DNA from: Strigamia acuminata
Lineage: Eukaryota; Arthropoda; Chilopoda; Geophilomorpha; Linotaeniidae
Reading direction: 5' to 3'
Assembly (NCBI GenBank): GCA_949358305.1
Contig: OX442319.1
Location: 682,001 to 746,000 of the forward strand
DNA length: 64,000 bases
The translations under genes and the position numbers were made by a program. The notes under the pieces are model-generated. The model was not told where the DNA came from. It did no database searches and worked only from the letters and a program-made list of their open reading frames with translations. Positions 1 to 10,297 of this stretch are shown here, piece by piece. The number at the start of each line of letters is the position of its first letter. Within the stretch, counting starts at the first letter, position 1.

Positions 1-1020
1 GTAGGGCTATTTCGGGAAGGCTAACTCCGGTAATAGACATGCATTCGCATGAAATGGCCCCGTAACGGTAGCCAGCTGTTCTACGGGACAGTAGGACTTC
101 GTACGGTGGCTTAATATAACGGTCGTATACAGTACGACCTTGCTAAATGAAAGTAGGTCCCTCAGCTAACTGGCCTCAGTCCGCTGCAGGATGGCTGTTG
201 TAAACAGCCCACGCAGGTTCCCGTCTTTCTACGATTGGTCCTTCCGCTCGTTAAAAGTCGGTAAAGGCCTAATGCACAGGTAACACGCCGGGTTGGTAGC
301 CCGTGAGTAATATCTTCAGATGTTGCGATAAATAACTACCTGGATAATGGTAATCCAACGGCAGTGGCCGATTAATATTTTACCCGGTGCTCGATCATTG
401 GATCCCGCCATCGTAAGGCATGCTGGCAGATGGAGGAGTCAAATCCTCCCGCGATGGTTCTCTCAACCGTCATGACGGTCCCCGCCCCATCGTACCCTCC
501 GGGTTAGTAACCCGTGAACAGGAGTTGAACAACACTGTGTTAAACAAATTACTCGGGCATTGGTAATCCTGTATTGGCAATATCTTTTAAACCCGGTAAG
601 TCCATAGAAATGTTTACCTGGTGGTTGGTACCACCGACAGCGAATTAAAGCGTACAATTAAATACTCGGCGCCTGATCACGAGATCTTGTCGTCGTAAGG
701 CATGCTGGCGGATGGAGTCTCAACAACTCCCGCGACGTTCTCTCAATTGTCGTGACGGTCCCCGCCCAATTAATATTTATATAACAATTCATTTGTTATA
801 TTCCATTAATCACTTTACTCTTATTCATTTGAAACAATGGAATATTCTGCCGAATATTCCTATTCCTGCGAAGGACGCTTCGCATATTTAGATAATCGAT
901 GCTGCGGACCAAATACGTCTCCGTAGTGATATTTGTGACGATGCCGCAAGTCAGCCGTATCCCTCTGGCTTCGCCCGGATCCTCAACCAGTTGATGCCGC
1001 CCGTTTACACGCGTCAAGAA
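1..1020. repeat. Structured repeat block of unknown origin
   Basis: This stretch is more GC-rich than what follows. It holds two diverged tandem units, about 287-489 and 490-770. Each runs from a GGGTTNGTANCCCGTGA motif to a shared end with CGTAAGGCATGCTGGC, a short GGAGGA/TCCTCC-type hairpin and GACGGTCCCCGCC. The remainder has several further short inverted repeats. No convincing protein is present on either strand: the minus-strand frame at 796-1017 resembles nothing I know. It could be the inside of a decayed element or a structured satellite. Confidence 0.4.
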
Positions 1021-1199
1021 CCCATCTTTGTTATTGTTATTATTCAGTAATAAATATGTTGTGTCACACTAAAAACTGTAAGTTATTTCTGCTCAGTCAT
1101 GAATTCATATTTTTACACAGACTTCTGTAAGCTTATCTCGGTTAGGTTGTTGCTACTCCTAGCAACGTCTTGTTTAAACCGATTATTTATCTATCTTAA

Positions 1200-1681
1200 A
1201 TGGCTATTAAATCAGCCAAAAGTAGAATCGTCACAAGTTTGAACCTTTTGAGGAAATTTGATTGTAAATTTTGTAGTTTTGGTTTTGGAATGATTTTCTT
1301 TCGATTATTATTATTATTATTTTGTATAATTTTCATTTATTATTGGAGATGTTTTCTTTTGTGTTTATCAAATATGAAACTGAAATATTGTTAAGATTGC
1401 ATATATGTAACAGATAAATGAAAATAGTTTGTTTTGATTTTGAAATTGTATTCATTGAGAGTAATAATTTTCTTTTTTTTTCTCTCCCCAAACATTAAAC
1501 TAAAAGCGAGTGAGTTTAATTATAATGTTCTTGAAATTGAATTAAAAATTGTAAAACACTGAGCAATGGTTTATAGAGACAAAAGTAAAACCGAACATTC
1601 CTTAAGAATGTCCGATTGTAAAAGAGATCTGTCTGGACCGAAATTTGTATTTTGGGGTCCAAAACACAGCAAAAAAGGGAG
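1200..1681 (+). mobile_element. 3' untranslated end of a Ty3/gypsy element, plus-strand copy
   Basis: From about 1230 this AT-rich stretch matches, in inverted orientation, the 3' untranslated region of the minus-strand gypsy at 3424-3790. It ends in a purine-rich run (AAAAAAGGGAG, ending just before 1682) that fits a polypurine tract next to a 3' LTR. Nothing coding is left. The left boundary is uncertain. Confidence 0.6.
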
Positions 1682-2263
1682 TTGTCACGCGTACGGACCG
1701 CCCAGAATGACAGGTGATCCGTAACGCGTAATTAGGAATAAGATTCGATTAATGTTGCTAAATTTCGGCCACAGATGGCGCTGGCGTTCGGAAAAACGTC
1801 ACCGCCATGTGATAGGACCGATCAATTCGACTACGGGGGCGATAGGAGATTTCCTATAAAACTGCCGCCCATTCTCGACAGAGCTCTTCTCTCTCTTGTT
1901 TCAGGTCATGACAACACACACTCTTATAACTCAGTAACTGGATGTCGCCCATTAAAGGGAACGGCTGAAGGTTGCTGGGTTTGAATTTGAATTTGATAAA
2001 CATTGCAAAGTGTTAAGTTTATTATGTGAAATGTCAAGTGAATCCAATGATAACCAAATGCTAATTAGTGTCATGAGTAAATGTGTAAGAAGTTGTATAA
2101 TTTAAAAGGAATTGAACAGACTTTGTCTGTCCAGTTAATAAAGAGACTGAAGTTTGAATTTAAACCATTAAACTGACTCCACTCATTTCCCTCTTCCTCA
2201 CTCTAAAATTCCATAAACAAATGTCACGTGGAAATCCATAAAAGACAAGGAATCCACGTAACA
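1682..2263 (+). repeat. Ty3/gypsy 3' LTR
   Basis: It starts TGTCACGCG and ends CACGTAACA, like the solo LTR at 41102-41594, which starts TGTTACGCG and ends CACGTAACA. An AATAAA signal lies near 2138. The U5 end carries a CACGTGGA/TCCACGT hairpin. It is followed by ATAT, the same 4-bp duplication seen at the solo LTR. A related LTR lies at 37669-39015, and a truncated inverted copy at 3062-3413. Confidence 0.7.
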
Positions 2264-2637
2264 ATATTAAGCATTTCATTCATACGATTTTCTTTTCCTA
2301 TTTTTGGACGTTTATTCCGGTATTGCGAGGCGCAATATGTATTGTCGACGTGTCATTATTTTCGGGCGAAAAACGTGTCGACAACGGTGATAAATTCCCA
2401 TCAACCACACGTGAAGTGTGAACGGGAATCCAGGACGAAAGGAATTTCAAAGACGAATGAAAAGGAGCTGGGAAATTACTGGACAAATTTGACTTTATTT
2501 CCGAACAATATCAGTGTTTATTTTGAGCATATTTCTTAGTTTAGTGTTGTGCTAGGATAAAACTTTTGGGGGAAACTGTGTTCAGTGTTTACATACGAGA
2601 TTAGCGTGTACTGGTTGACAAGTGCTCCTAAAACAGA
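2264..2637 (+). other. Leader of a truncated copia element
   Basis: This is non-coding sequence directly upstream of a copia-type gag start. I see no primer-binding site or LTR of that copia element here; the gypsy LTR that ends at 2263 has probably replaced them. Confidence 0.4.
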
Positions 2638-3058
2638 ATGGATTCGGACAAACCAGAAAGGAAAATCACACTGCTGAACAGAACAAACTATGACAGCTGG
2701 AAACAGCAAATCAAAGTGTTTTTGATGCATCACGGATGCTGGGCGTTCACAGATGGGACAGAAGAAGCGTTGGCACCTGGAGCATCGTGGCGTGATCGTT
2801 CAGATTACAAGCTACGAAAGAGAAGAACTTTCAGCCTAATTTATTACTCGATCGAGGAGCAATATCACGAGTTGCTCAGCGGGATTGAGGACGCCAAGAA
2901 AGCTTGGGACACACTGAAAGCCAACTTCGAACCAGTCTCGAGAGCTCGGATAATACGTTTGTTGGACGAATTCTTTAGTCTAAAATACGACCCGACGACG
3001 GACACAATAGGAGTTTTCGCAGCAAAGATACGCAATGCGGCGAAGAAACTCGCCAATG
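2638..3058 (+). pseudogene. Truncated Ty1/copia gag
   Basis: About 140 residues resemble the N-terminal half of copia gag (UBN2-type capsid region). An opening LLNRTNYDSWKQQI is followed by a KAWDTLKANFEPVSRARIIRL helix region, the standard spacing in this family. The frame begins at an ATG at 2638 and is broken near 3058, where the sequence passes straight into the inverted gypsy LTR and picks up a few unrelated codons before a stop. The CCHC knuckle, protease and everything downstream are missing. The protein is clearly different from the other copia gags in the window, so it stands for a separate copia lineage. Confidence 0.75.
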
Positions 3059-3061
3059 TTA

Positions 3062-3413
3062 TGGCATTTTTACAAATAAGTTAACACTTTGCAATGATTC
3101 AAATAATTCAAGAAAACCCCAGCAACCTTCAGCCGTTCCCTTTAATGGGCGACATTCGGTTACTGAGTTATAAATGTGTGTGTTGTCATGACCTGAAACA
3201 AAAAGAGAGAAGAGCTCTGTCGAGAATGGGCGGCAGTTTTATCGGAAATCTCCTATCGCCCCCGTAGTCGAATTGATCGGTCCTATCACATGGCGGTGAC
3301 GTTTTTCTGAACGCCAGCGCCATCTGTGGCCGAAATTTAGCAACATTAATCGAATCTTATTCCTAATTACGCGTTACGGATCGCCTGTCATTCTGGGCGG
3401 TCCGTACGCATGA
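3062..3413 (-). repeat. Truncated 3' LTR of minus-strand gypsy Gy1
   Basis: Read on the minus strand, it starts at 3413 with TGTCATGCGTACGG, preceded by a polypurine tract (AAAAAAGGGAG). It stops near 3062, having lost roughly the last 230 bp present in the plus-strand copy at 1682-2263. The lost end is joined directly to copia gag. Confidence 0.65.
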
Positions 3414-3429
3414 CAACTCCCTTTTTTGC

Positions 3430-4679
3430 TGTGTTTTGGACCCCAAAATACAAATTTCGGTCCAGACAGATCTCTTTTACAATCGGACATTCTTAAAGAA
3501 TGTTCGGTTTTACTTTTGTCTCTATAAACCATTGCTCAGTGTTTTACAATTTTTAATTCAAATTTCAAAAACATTAGAATCAAACTCACTCCCTTTTAGT
3601 TTAATGTTCGGGGAGAAAAAGGAAAATTATCCTACTCTAAATGAATACAATCTCAATAACATATATTTAGTAAACACAAAAGAAAACATATCCAATAATA
3701 AAGAAAAAGAAAATTACTGAAAATCATTTCTAAACTCAAAACTTCAAAATTTACATTCAGATTTCCTCAAAAGTAAAACAAAAATGAAATTAGACATTTT
3801 CAAAATCATAATATGCATTATTACTAAAATCAATTAACAGAATTATCCATGACCGTTTCCAAATTCTCTATAAATTTTCGCAAACAAATAAAAAAAACAA
3901 ATTACAACTCTTTCCTTTTTCTTCTCTGGAATTAATAACATTTCAAAATTTCTTAAAATTTTTTCTTTTATCATTTTCCTAAATTTTCCTTAAAAACGTA
4001 TAACAATATTAAACATCAACTTATTTCAATTATTTACAATAATCAATTCTTAACAATATCCAATCAAAACTATATCGTGAAATATTTACATTAAATTTGT
4101 CAAAATTCTTTATTTATCAAATTTTCAAATGAAATTCGCGATAGATTTCTTTCGCATTCCTAGTCATTCGTGCTATTAAAATTAACCTTTTTCTTTTAAA
4201 ATTTATTTTTAATTCAAGCTATTGTTTTATTAAATTTGAATATTATTTATTTTAAAATTTCAACCATTTTCCTAAGCCTAATATAATTTAAGTGCAAATG
4301 GACGAAGATCGCGATGGATTCCTTTCACGTATCCCCGACTTTTGCGCCGTCATTCATTCAATTTCTTTTGTTTTCTTTAACTATTTTATTTCATACTAAT
4401 ATTTTATTCTTTTTAACCTCTAATTATTGGAATTTTATCTAAGATTTTGCATCTAATTGGAATTTTCACACGAATGAACCAACATGGCGATTGGTTTCAT
4501 TTGACGAAATTCGTTCACAAAGACGCTAAGAATTCACAAAATTCATCTCTAAAATTCATCTAAATTATTCAATACTTTCACACAAACCTTTAGAAACACA
4601 ATTTCATACAAAGAGTGGCAATATCAATCAGAATTTTGTCTCGGGTCACGCAGTAATTTCGCGTTCACCTTGATCAAAA
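3430..4679 (-). other. Long AT-rich 3' untranslated region of gypsy Gy1
   Basis: About 1.25 kb of AT-rich sequence lies between the pol stop at 4680 and the 3' LTR. It has no credible coding frame. Its LTR-proximal part, to about 3790, is shared with the inverted copy on the left. Confidence 0.55.
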
Positions 4680-6531
4680 TCAATAACAACGGCGATAATC
4701 TTTTCTCTCTTGCGGTCTGAGTCTGCGCGACCGGAAACTGTCAGTTTGTATGTTTGCGCCATCTTGTGGCGGATTTTTGAGTTGATTTTCGTTTGTTTTT
4801 ATCGTAGGCTGTGATTCAAATGGCGATTTCAATGAGATTTGTTCTGTGTCATCTATATAACGTTCTTTTGGCTTAATTTTCGTTGTTTTCACTGGTGTTT
4901 CTGTGTTTTCAACTACAATTTCACCTTTTTTACTGATTTTTTTCACTTTATCAGCAAATTTCACTTTCTTTTCTGGCAAATCTTTCAAAGCTTCATCTAT
5001 TTCTTCTTCAACTCGCTCTTTATATGGTTTTAATCGTTCTACATTCACTATATCACTTTTCTTTCTTGTAGAATTGATGATTTCATAGTCATTAGGTGCA
5101 GTTCTTCGCACAATTTCATACGGGCCGGAAAATTGATGTAAAAGCTTCTCTGACGCTTGATGGTTTTCAAATAAACCAATTCACCTGGTTCAAATTCTTT
5201 GTTGACTCTACCTTCATCAAACCTTTTCTTGCTTTTTGCAGATTGTTTTTCAAGTCTCTCATTTGCAATTTTCCTGGCTGCTCGAATGAATTTTGCTGTC
5301 CTTAATGTAAATTCTTTCTGTGGCAAATCAAGATTTACGCCCGTGTTGTAAGAAAACAGAAGAAATGGAAGAAACTCGTCCCAGTCAGTGTGTTCATCAT
5401 TGACGTAACTTTGCAACATTTTTGCGAATGTCGCGTTAAATCTCTCAGTTAATCCGTTTGTTCTTGGATGGTATCCTGACGTAGTTTTATGCAAACTTTT
5501 AAACATATTTGAGACTTCCTCAACCATTTTATTCCTGTATTCGGTTCCACGGTCGCTTAGGATTTCTCTTGGACTGCCTTCTTTCAGAATAACTTCATAA
5601 AGCAATGTTTTCGCTGCTTCTAATGCTGTAGCTGCTGCTGCTGGTCTAGCTATTGCAGATCTCGAAAGATAATCAGTTACAACAAAAACATGTTTATTTC
5701 CAAGACGTGACAATGGAAAAGGTCCAAGTGTATCTATTCCAATTCGCTCAAAGGGTTTTGAGACTGTCGACCAGGGCTGCATTAATCCTTTTGCTGGCGT
5801 TGTCATTGTTTTCGCTTTTGCGCAGTGTTGGCAGGACAAGACGTAATTTCTAACATCTTTGTAGATTCTTGTCCAGAAGAATCGTGTTCTTATTCGTTTC
5901 CACGTTTTTGCCAATCCCAAATGAGCTCCTAGTAATCCATCGTGCATTTCGTACAATACATCTTTTTGAAGTTGTTTTGGAACTACTAGTAGTAAATCTT
6001 CCATGTTCAGGGAACTATTAAGTTTTTTTCTTCCTGAACAACGTTTTGTTTTGAAGAACGAACTGCTTTAGCGGTCGTCTTCTTTTTCTTGGAAGTTGCT
6101 CTTGGTTTTCTAGCGCTGTTATGAGGTCCAGAAGTTTGGGATCCTTCCTCTGTTCAACAGGGAGGTCCAAATTTTCTAAGAAAAGCAAAGGTAATTTTTC
6201 GATTTCTTCTTCACTTAATTCTTCCTGGCTCCTACTTAAAGCATCGGCATCTGTATGTTTCTTGCCGCTTTTATGAAATATTTCAAAATCATACTCAGCT
6301 AGTTGCAGCGCCCACCTGGCTAGACGTCCATTTGGATTTCGGACTCCTTTCAGCCATTGGAGGGCAGAATGGTCGGTGATAATTTGGAATTTCTGTCCAT
6401 ATAAATACGGTCTAAATTTCTCTATTGCAAAAATGATGGCTAACATTTCCCTTTCAGTTGCAGTGTAGTTCTGTTCAGCTGTGCTCATTAAACGACTTGC
6501 ATAAGCGATGACACGCTCTTGGTTGTTGACT
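4680..6531 (-). pseudogene. Ty3/gypsy pol fragment: RNase H and integrase (Gy1)
   Basis: This is the 3' half of a gypsy polyprotein. RNase H (6531 to about 6020) shows ERVIAYASR, ATEREMLAIIFAIEKFRPYL and ITDHSALQWL. The integrase (about 6004 to 5130) has an HHCC finger (HDGLLGAHLG to CQHC) and a complete D,D,E core (IDTLGPF, LSDRGTEY, NGLTERFNA). A charged C-terminal tail runs to the stop at 4680. A frameshift in an A-run near 6020-6030 and a second near 5130-5145 throw the integrase out of frame and back. Part of the post-core region is also shortened near 5310-5330. RT, protease and gag are absent because copia CoI-1 begins at 6546, inside RNase H. It is not functional. Confidence 0.85.
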
Positions 6532-6545
6532 TTTTGTTTTAGAAT

Positions 6546-7074
6546 TGTTGGTCTGAAGACCGCCAGTTTATTGATATCAAATGTTAGTTCTCTATATATT
6601 CAGTTTTGAAATGTATTATCTCGATATTTCGTTATTTATTTATCACATGCGGTATTTGTCTGCATTTTGAATTGTCCCGTATGTAATTCCATACAACTGT
6701 TCTGTTTTTCAGTATGATTTGTTCTTTTGTTTTGACATCTAATGTCAATTATTGTCACTAGAGTGCTGCGACACTCTTATCTCGATCCAAGATGGCGCAA
6801 CACACGGGCGTGTGTTGCTTGACTGTATTTTCACCATTATATGTAAGATATTTCTTTTTTATTAAAGTGTTTATTATTTTTACACATAGTCAATTGATTT
6901 AAAGCACTTTTGTGCTTAGTTACACGCATATAAGCAACCTTAAGTCGCGCGTTCTGGCCGAATCGATACGCGACGTATCGACGACGTTCGTACATGAAGT
7001 ACGACGCCTATTTGTTCATTTTCACGCTTCCCGATTGGTAATTCACCGATATTTGCGCACTCCTCTGCTACAAT
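6546..7074 (+). repeat. 5' LTR of copia CoI-1
   Basis: A 529-bp LTR beginning TGTTGGTCTGAAGACC and ending CTCTGCTACA. The first bases form a short palindrome (GGTCTGAAGACC) that is conserved in the family. It carries AAGATGGCGC followed by a CAACACAC/GTGTGTTG hairpin near 6790-6820. Related LTRs lie at 16242, 21093, 53299, 54844, 56912 and 63610. The 5-bp flank AGAAT lies in gypsy RNase H; the matching copy at the far end is not in the window. Confidence 0.85.
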
Positions 7075-7076
7075 TG

Positions 7077-7087
7077 GTAGCAGAGAA
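7077..7087 (+). promoter_or_regulatory. Primer-binding site, initiator-Met tRNA type
   Basis: TGGTAGCAGAG lies 2 nt after the LTR. It is complementary to the 3' end, including CCA, of animal initiator-methionine tRNA. Confidence 0.8.
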
Positions 7088-8126
7088 TGGTTGCTGCCTA
7101 ATTCCATCATTTTTTGTTTGCTTTTTCAACGTGAAATCTGCGAAATTTGCGATTTTTGCGCCGAAATTGATTATTTTCAGGTTACGACGATTTCCGGTCC
7201 GAATTTTTCGTTTTTCGAACGTCTACGACGTACCAGCAACGTTCTAGATAGCCAGGACTTTCTATCTCTTCACTATTTGTCTGATTTTGTCCGAAATTGC
7301 GCGGGTTTCGCAAATTTCGAGACAAAATTTGTATTTTTGCAGGTATCATCGATTTTCGGCCCGATTTTCTTCCGCCGTACGTCCACAACGTATCGCCGAC
7401 GTTCCAGACAGCCAGGGCTGTCTATATTTCCACCGATCCGTCTAATTTCCGTCCGAAATTACGCGGGATTCGCGAATTTCGGCGAATTTAAATTTATTTT
7501 CAGGTTTTTCGTCATTTTGGATTCGCTTCTCCGCTTAGCACGTTGCGGCGGATACAACGAGAATCCAATACTAGATTATTGGCCGCTTAGTTCCTCGGTG
7601 AACGGCGGTTATCACCGATGTTTTCAAGCGGACGAAGAGCCTCGAATTTTCGAGAAGAATTCGGACATTAACGTCCGAATTGCGCTTTCTCCAGCTTTTC
7701 GAGAAAGCTGCGCCGTGCCTTCATTTGCACGAGGATTGCACCCGCGATCGATTCATCTATTTCTCCTTGTGTCGACATTACTTGTTAGCATTAAGATATT
7801 TTATAAGGCTTTTGGTGGGACACTTTTAGAATCGGCGCAACCCTTCGGACATTCCGTCCAAGTTGCGTTTGTATTCTGTGACAAGGCTGAGCCCTGCGCC
7901 ACCTAGCATTCCTGTGACCCCAGGTGGTCGTAAAGAACGCTAGGGGGACACTTGTCACAGGTTCTCAGCTGATCTTAGAATCGGCTCCCCTTTTGACGGT
8001 TTCCGCCTCGAAAGTGCTTTGCATCGAGTGTTGTGCTTCGTTTTCGTGCAGTGCTACGGTGTCTCCTGTGTGCCATTTCTCTGAGCCTGTGTTTTCGTCG
8101 CGGAGTGTTGAGTTTTCCACGCCACG
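7088..8126 (+). other. Leader of CoI-1 with an internal tandem duplication
   Basis: An untranslated leader of about 1 kb. Two diverged units of about 150 bp, 7175-7328 and 7339-7490, each start with a pyrimidine-rich TTTTCAGGT or TTTGCAGGT string and end with CGCGGG...CGCAAATTTCG-like sequence. A 271-codon open frame (7091-7906) crosses the leader. The corresponding leader of CoI-2 also has a long frame with similar residues in places, but neither looks like a known protein. Confidence 0.5.
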
Positions 8127-8659
8127 ATGCCCAAATCTGGAGATTCATCGAGCAAAATTCCCGTACTCGGAGTTGGAAACTACGAGCAGTGGCAACGATC
8201 AATGCGGATGCTCTTAAAGTCCGAGGGCCTTTGGAGGCATGTTACCGAAGAGAAGGAAGTCGAACATTTAGCTACCTTAACTGAAAAGGAGAAGGATCGG
8301 TACATGACCAAGAAAGACAAAGCCCTCGGTCACATCTATATCCAAGTCAGCGAGCCCAAAAGATCAGTGTTGGACACATGTAACACGCCGAAAGAAGCGT
8401 GGGACGCGCTGGCTAAGATTTATGCGCCAAGCTCACGGGCTAGAAGAGCAGCCATGCGTTGGGAGTTTTTAAACCTCCAGATCGGACCCAACGAAGACAT
8501 GCCGGATTTCATTGCCCGAGTGGACCACTTTGTCAGGCAATTAAAGGACGTCAAAGAAGAAACTTCGGCCGATCATCACGCATATCAATACCTTAAGGGA
8601 TTACTACCTGAGTATGCCCAGGCAACTTTCGCAATCTACCATTGGCCGGATGACAAATT
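8127..8659 (+). pseudogene. Copia CoI-1 gag, part 1 (split by CoII-1)
   Basis: Gag of the CoI family starts at 8127 (MPKSGDSSSKIPVLGVGNYE). It contains the UBN2-type capsid region with KEAWDALAKIYAPSSRARRAAMRWEFL and FIARVDHFVRQL. Part 1 is intact as far as it goes: about 177 codons up to DDKF. There CoII-1 inserted and duplicated AAATT. The frame continues at 15430. Its closest relatives in the window are the gags of CoI-2 (20208) and CoI-3 (62724). Confidence 0.85.
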
Positions 8660-9125
8660 TGTTAGGAAATGCCCAACTGTTTGATCTTCTCAGTTGCATG
8701 TTTCCGGTTAAATGCAACGTGTGTGTCATTGCAATTCTGTATCCGTGTTACATTGGTTGATATTGACTTTTAAACTCTCATTCCTGTGCTAAGTGCCGCA
8801 ACCAATGTGCTTATTAGCAATGACATGCCCATATGTCGTCTGCTTGAATATGAGCGCTTATCCTTTAGTTTCTCATAGCTTTTGTTTGCATTATCGATTG
8901 TTTATGCCAGTTTACTTTACTTTTGTTATGTAAAGAATGAATCTTTGCCTGTTAACAATGATTCATTCTATTTCAAGCTTTGTAGCCTCGAAACAGGTGC
9001 TTTTCGAGTCCTTCTTCATGTTTAAGAATAAACAAATGGCAGACGCGAAATGCGGTGTCCCGCACCAGTTTTAACTCGGCTTTACAGTTTATTTCGGCAA
9101 TGACAGGTCTTCTAGATAATCAATA
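8660..9125 (+). repeat. 5' LTR of CoII-1
   Basis: It begins TGTTAGGAAATG. With the AAATT duplication assumed, it ends CAATA rather than the usual CA. The R/U5 half carries a 10-bp stem (8934-8943 with 8960-8969), a second stem CTCGAAA/TTTCGAG (8987-8993 with 9002-9008) and an AATAAA signal near 9028. Confidence 0.85.
8934..9008 (+). promoter_or_regulatory. Two R-region RNA hairpins in CoII-1 LTR
   Basis: AGAATGAATC pairs with GATTCATTCT across a 16-nt loop. It is followed by a CTCGAAA/TTTCGAG hairpin just upstream of AATAAA. The same arrangement, with compensating substitutions, occurs in the CoII-2 and CoII-3 LTRs. The position just before the poly(A) signal suggests a role in the RNA terminus or packaging; this is inference. 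Confidence 0.55.
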
Positions 9126-9127
9126 CA

Positions 9128-9138
9128 TGGTAGCAGAG
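9128..9138 (+). promoter_or_regulatory. Primer-binding site of CoII-1
   Basis: TGGTAGCAGAG lies 2 nt after the LTR. It is the same initiator-Met tRNA match as in the other copia elements. Confidence 0.8.
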
Positions 9139-10297
9139 GATGGTTGCGGCGCGGCCATCAAGTTTTTGTTGATTTGAAGACGACAGCGGACATTATCGGC
9201 GAACGAAGTCGCGACGTGCACGATTCGACCCGCAGCAGACGCGAGGCTCGAATTGCCGAGAATTCGTCAAGAAAACGACTTCAAACAACGCTGGATAGTT
9301 TCCACAGGCTGTAAGAACACTTGTCGTTATTATAAACTGATTTTTGGCGGAAATATAAGCCATTTCTTTCGAGAAAAAAGCCACGATAACTTTCGCGATG
9401 ACGTCACCAGCCAAGATGGCGGCGCCCTGTGCGATACGAGTTTGAGGCGGTGTTCGAGCTGTTTCTGAGCCGAGACGTGGATCCCAGCGCTGCAAATTAC
9501 AACGTGGGACCACATAAAGGACCGAGGAATCGTCTGGAATCGGTTTTGGATCGATTCGCAGCATTTTTCGTCAAAAACGAAGCGTTTTTCGGCGACGGCG
9601 ACCGAAATTGGATTTCCACGACGTTTTGGAGACGTTGCTCGTCATTAGCAAGCCGAGATACGAACGTACGACGTTCGTACAGTTGGAAAAGCCGTTGGTT
9701 TGTTCCCCGGTGAACGCCAACGAAGCCACAACCGTGTGGGGAATTTTTGGAGCGATTCTTCGCACACAAAGTGCGAACCGAGTTTCTGCGAACACGGATT
9801 AGCCCGGGACGGGTATCTGTGCTACGGTGGACCGGAATAGTCTTGTGCCACGTGCACAAGTGAATCACAACAGATTTCAACACGGAAAACAGCACGGAAA
9901 TCATCTTAACAACGTTGAAAGTGTATAACGGGGTCGAAATTAGCTTGTTATTATTCATTAAGTTTTTGTTTTGGGTCCATAGTATATTCTGCACCCTTTA
10001 GTCATTCGACTAGTGCAGTCTTATTTCGATCTGGGCTTGTTCGTGGCCAGCTAGCCGTCCCGCGGGCCTCAGTGGTGCCGATCGGAAGCTAGTAGAGCGA
10101 CCAGATACGAGTAGTTGTGCTCTCTTATAGAGCTGTACCAATTGGGAAGTTGTGCATTTATTTCGCCTATTTTTTTGGGGGTTTGCAATTTGCAAAAGTG
10201 CATTTCAAGTGTTATTTGTGCTCCGAATTTTGTGCGGCGAAATATTTTGTGAAAAACAAGTGCATTTAGTGGAAGAGTTTACCCAAATTGGACAATT
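9139..10297 (+). other. CoII-1 leader with structured module
   Basis: A 1.16-kb untranslated leader. It contains AAGATGGCGGC near 9412. At 9991-10016 a hairpin with apical ATTC (TTTAGTC-ATTC-GACTA) is followed by a CTC...GAG hairpin near 10120; both recur in the leaders of CoII-2 and CoII-3. Several 60-165 codon frames occur on both strands, but they are not preserved between the elements, so I do not call them genes. Confidence 0.55.

Larger units (their letters stand above)
1230..3790. repeat. Imperfect palindrome: two gypsy 3' ends in inverted orientation
   Basis: The left arm, about 1230-2040, and the right arm, about 3062-3790, are inverted copies of the same gypsy 3' region (untranslated end, polypurine tract and the first part of the LTR). 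The spacer of about 1 kb holds the rest of the left LTR, a copia leader and a truncated copia gag. The arms differ by scattered substitutions and small indels, so they are separate copies of a family or an old duplication. Confidence 0.7.

Noticed and set aside
796-1017. Minus-strand 73-codon frame as a possible gene
   Set aside because: It resembles no family I know and overlaps the structured repeat units; there is no start or splice context.
7077-7087. tRNA-like TGGTAGCAGAG strings as tRNA gene fragments
   Set aside because: Only 11-12 bases match, always 1-3 nt inside an LTR; they are primer-binding sites, not tRNA genes.
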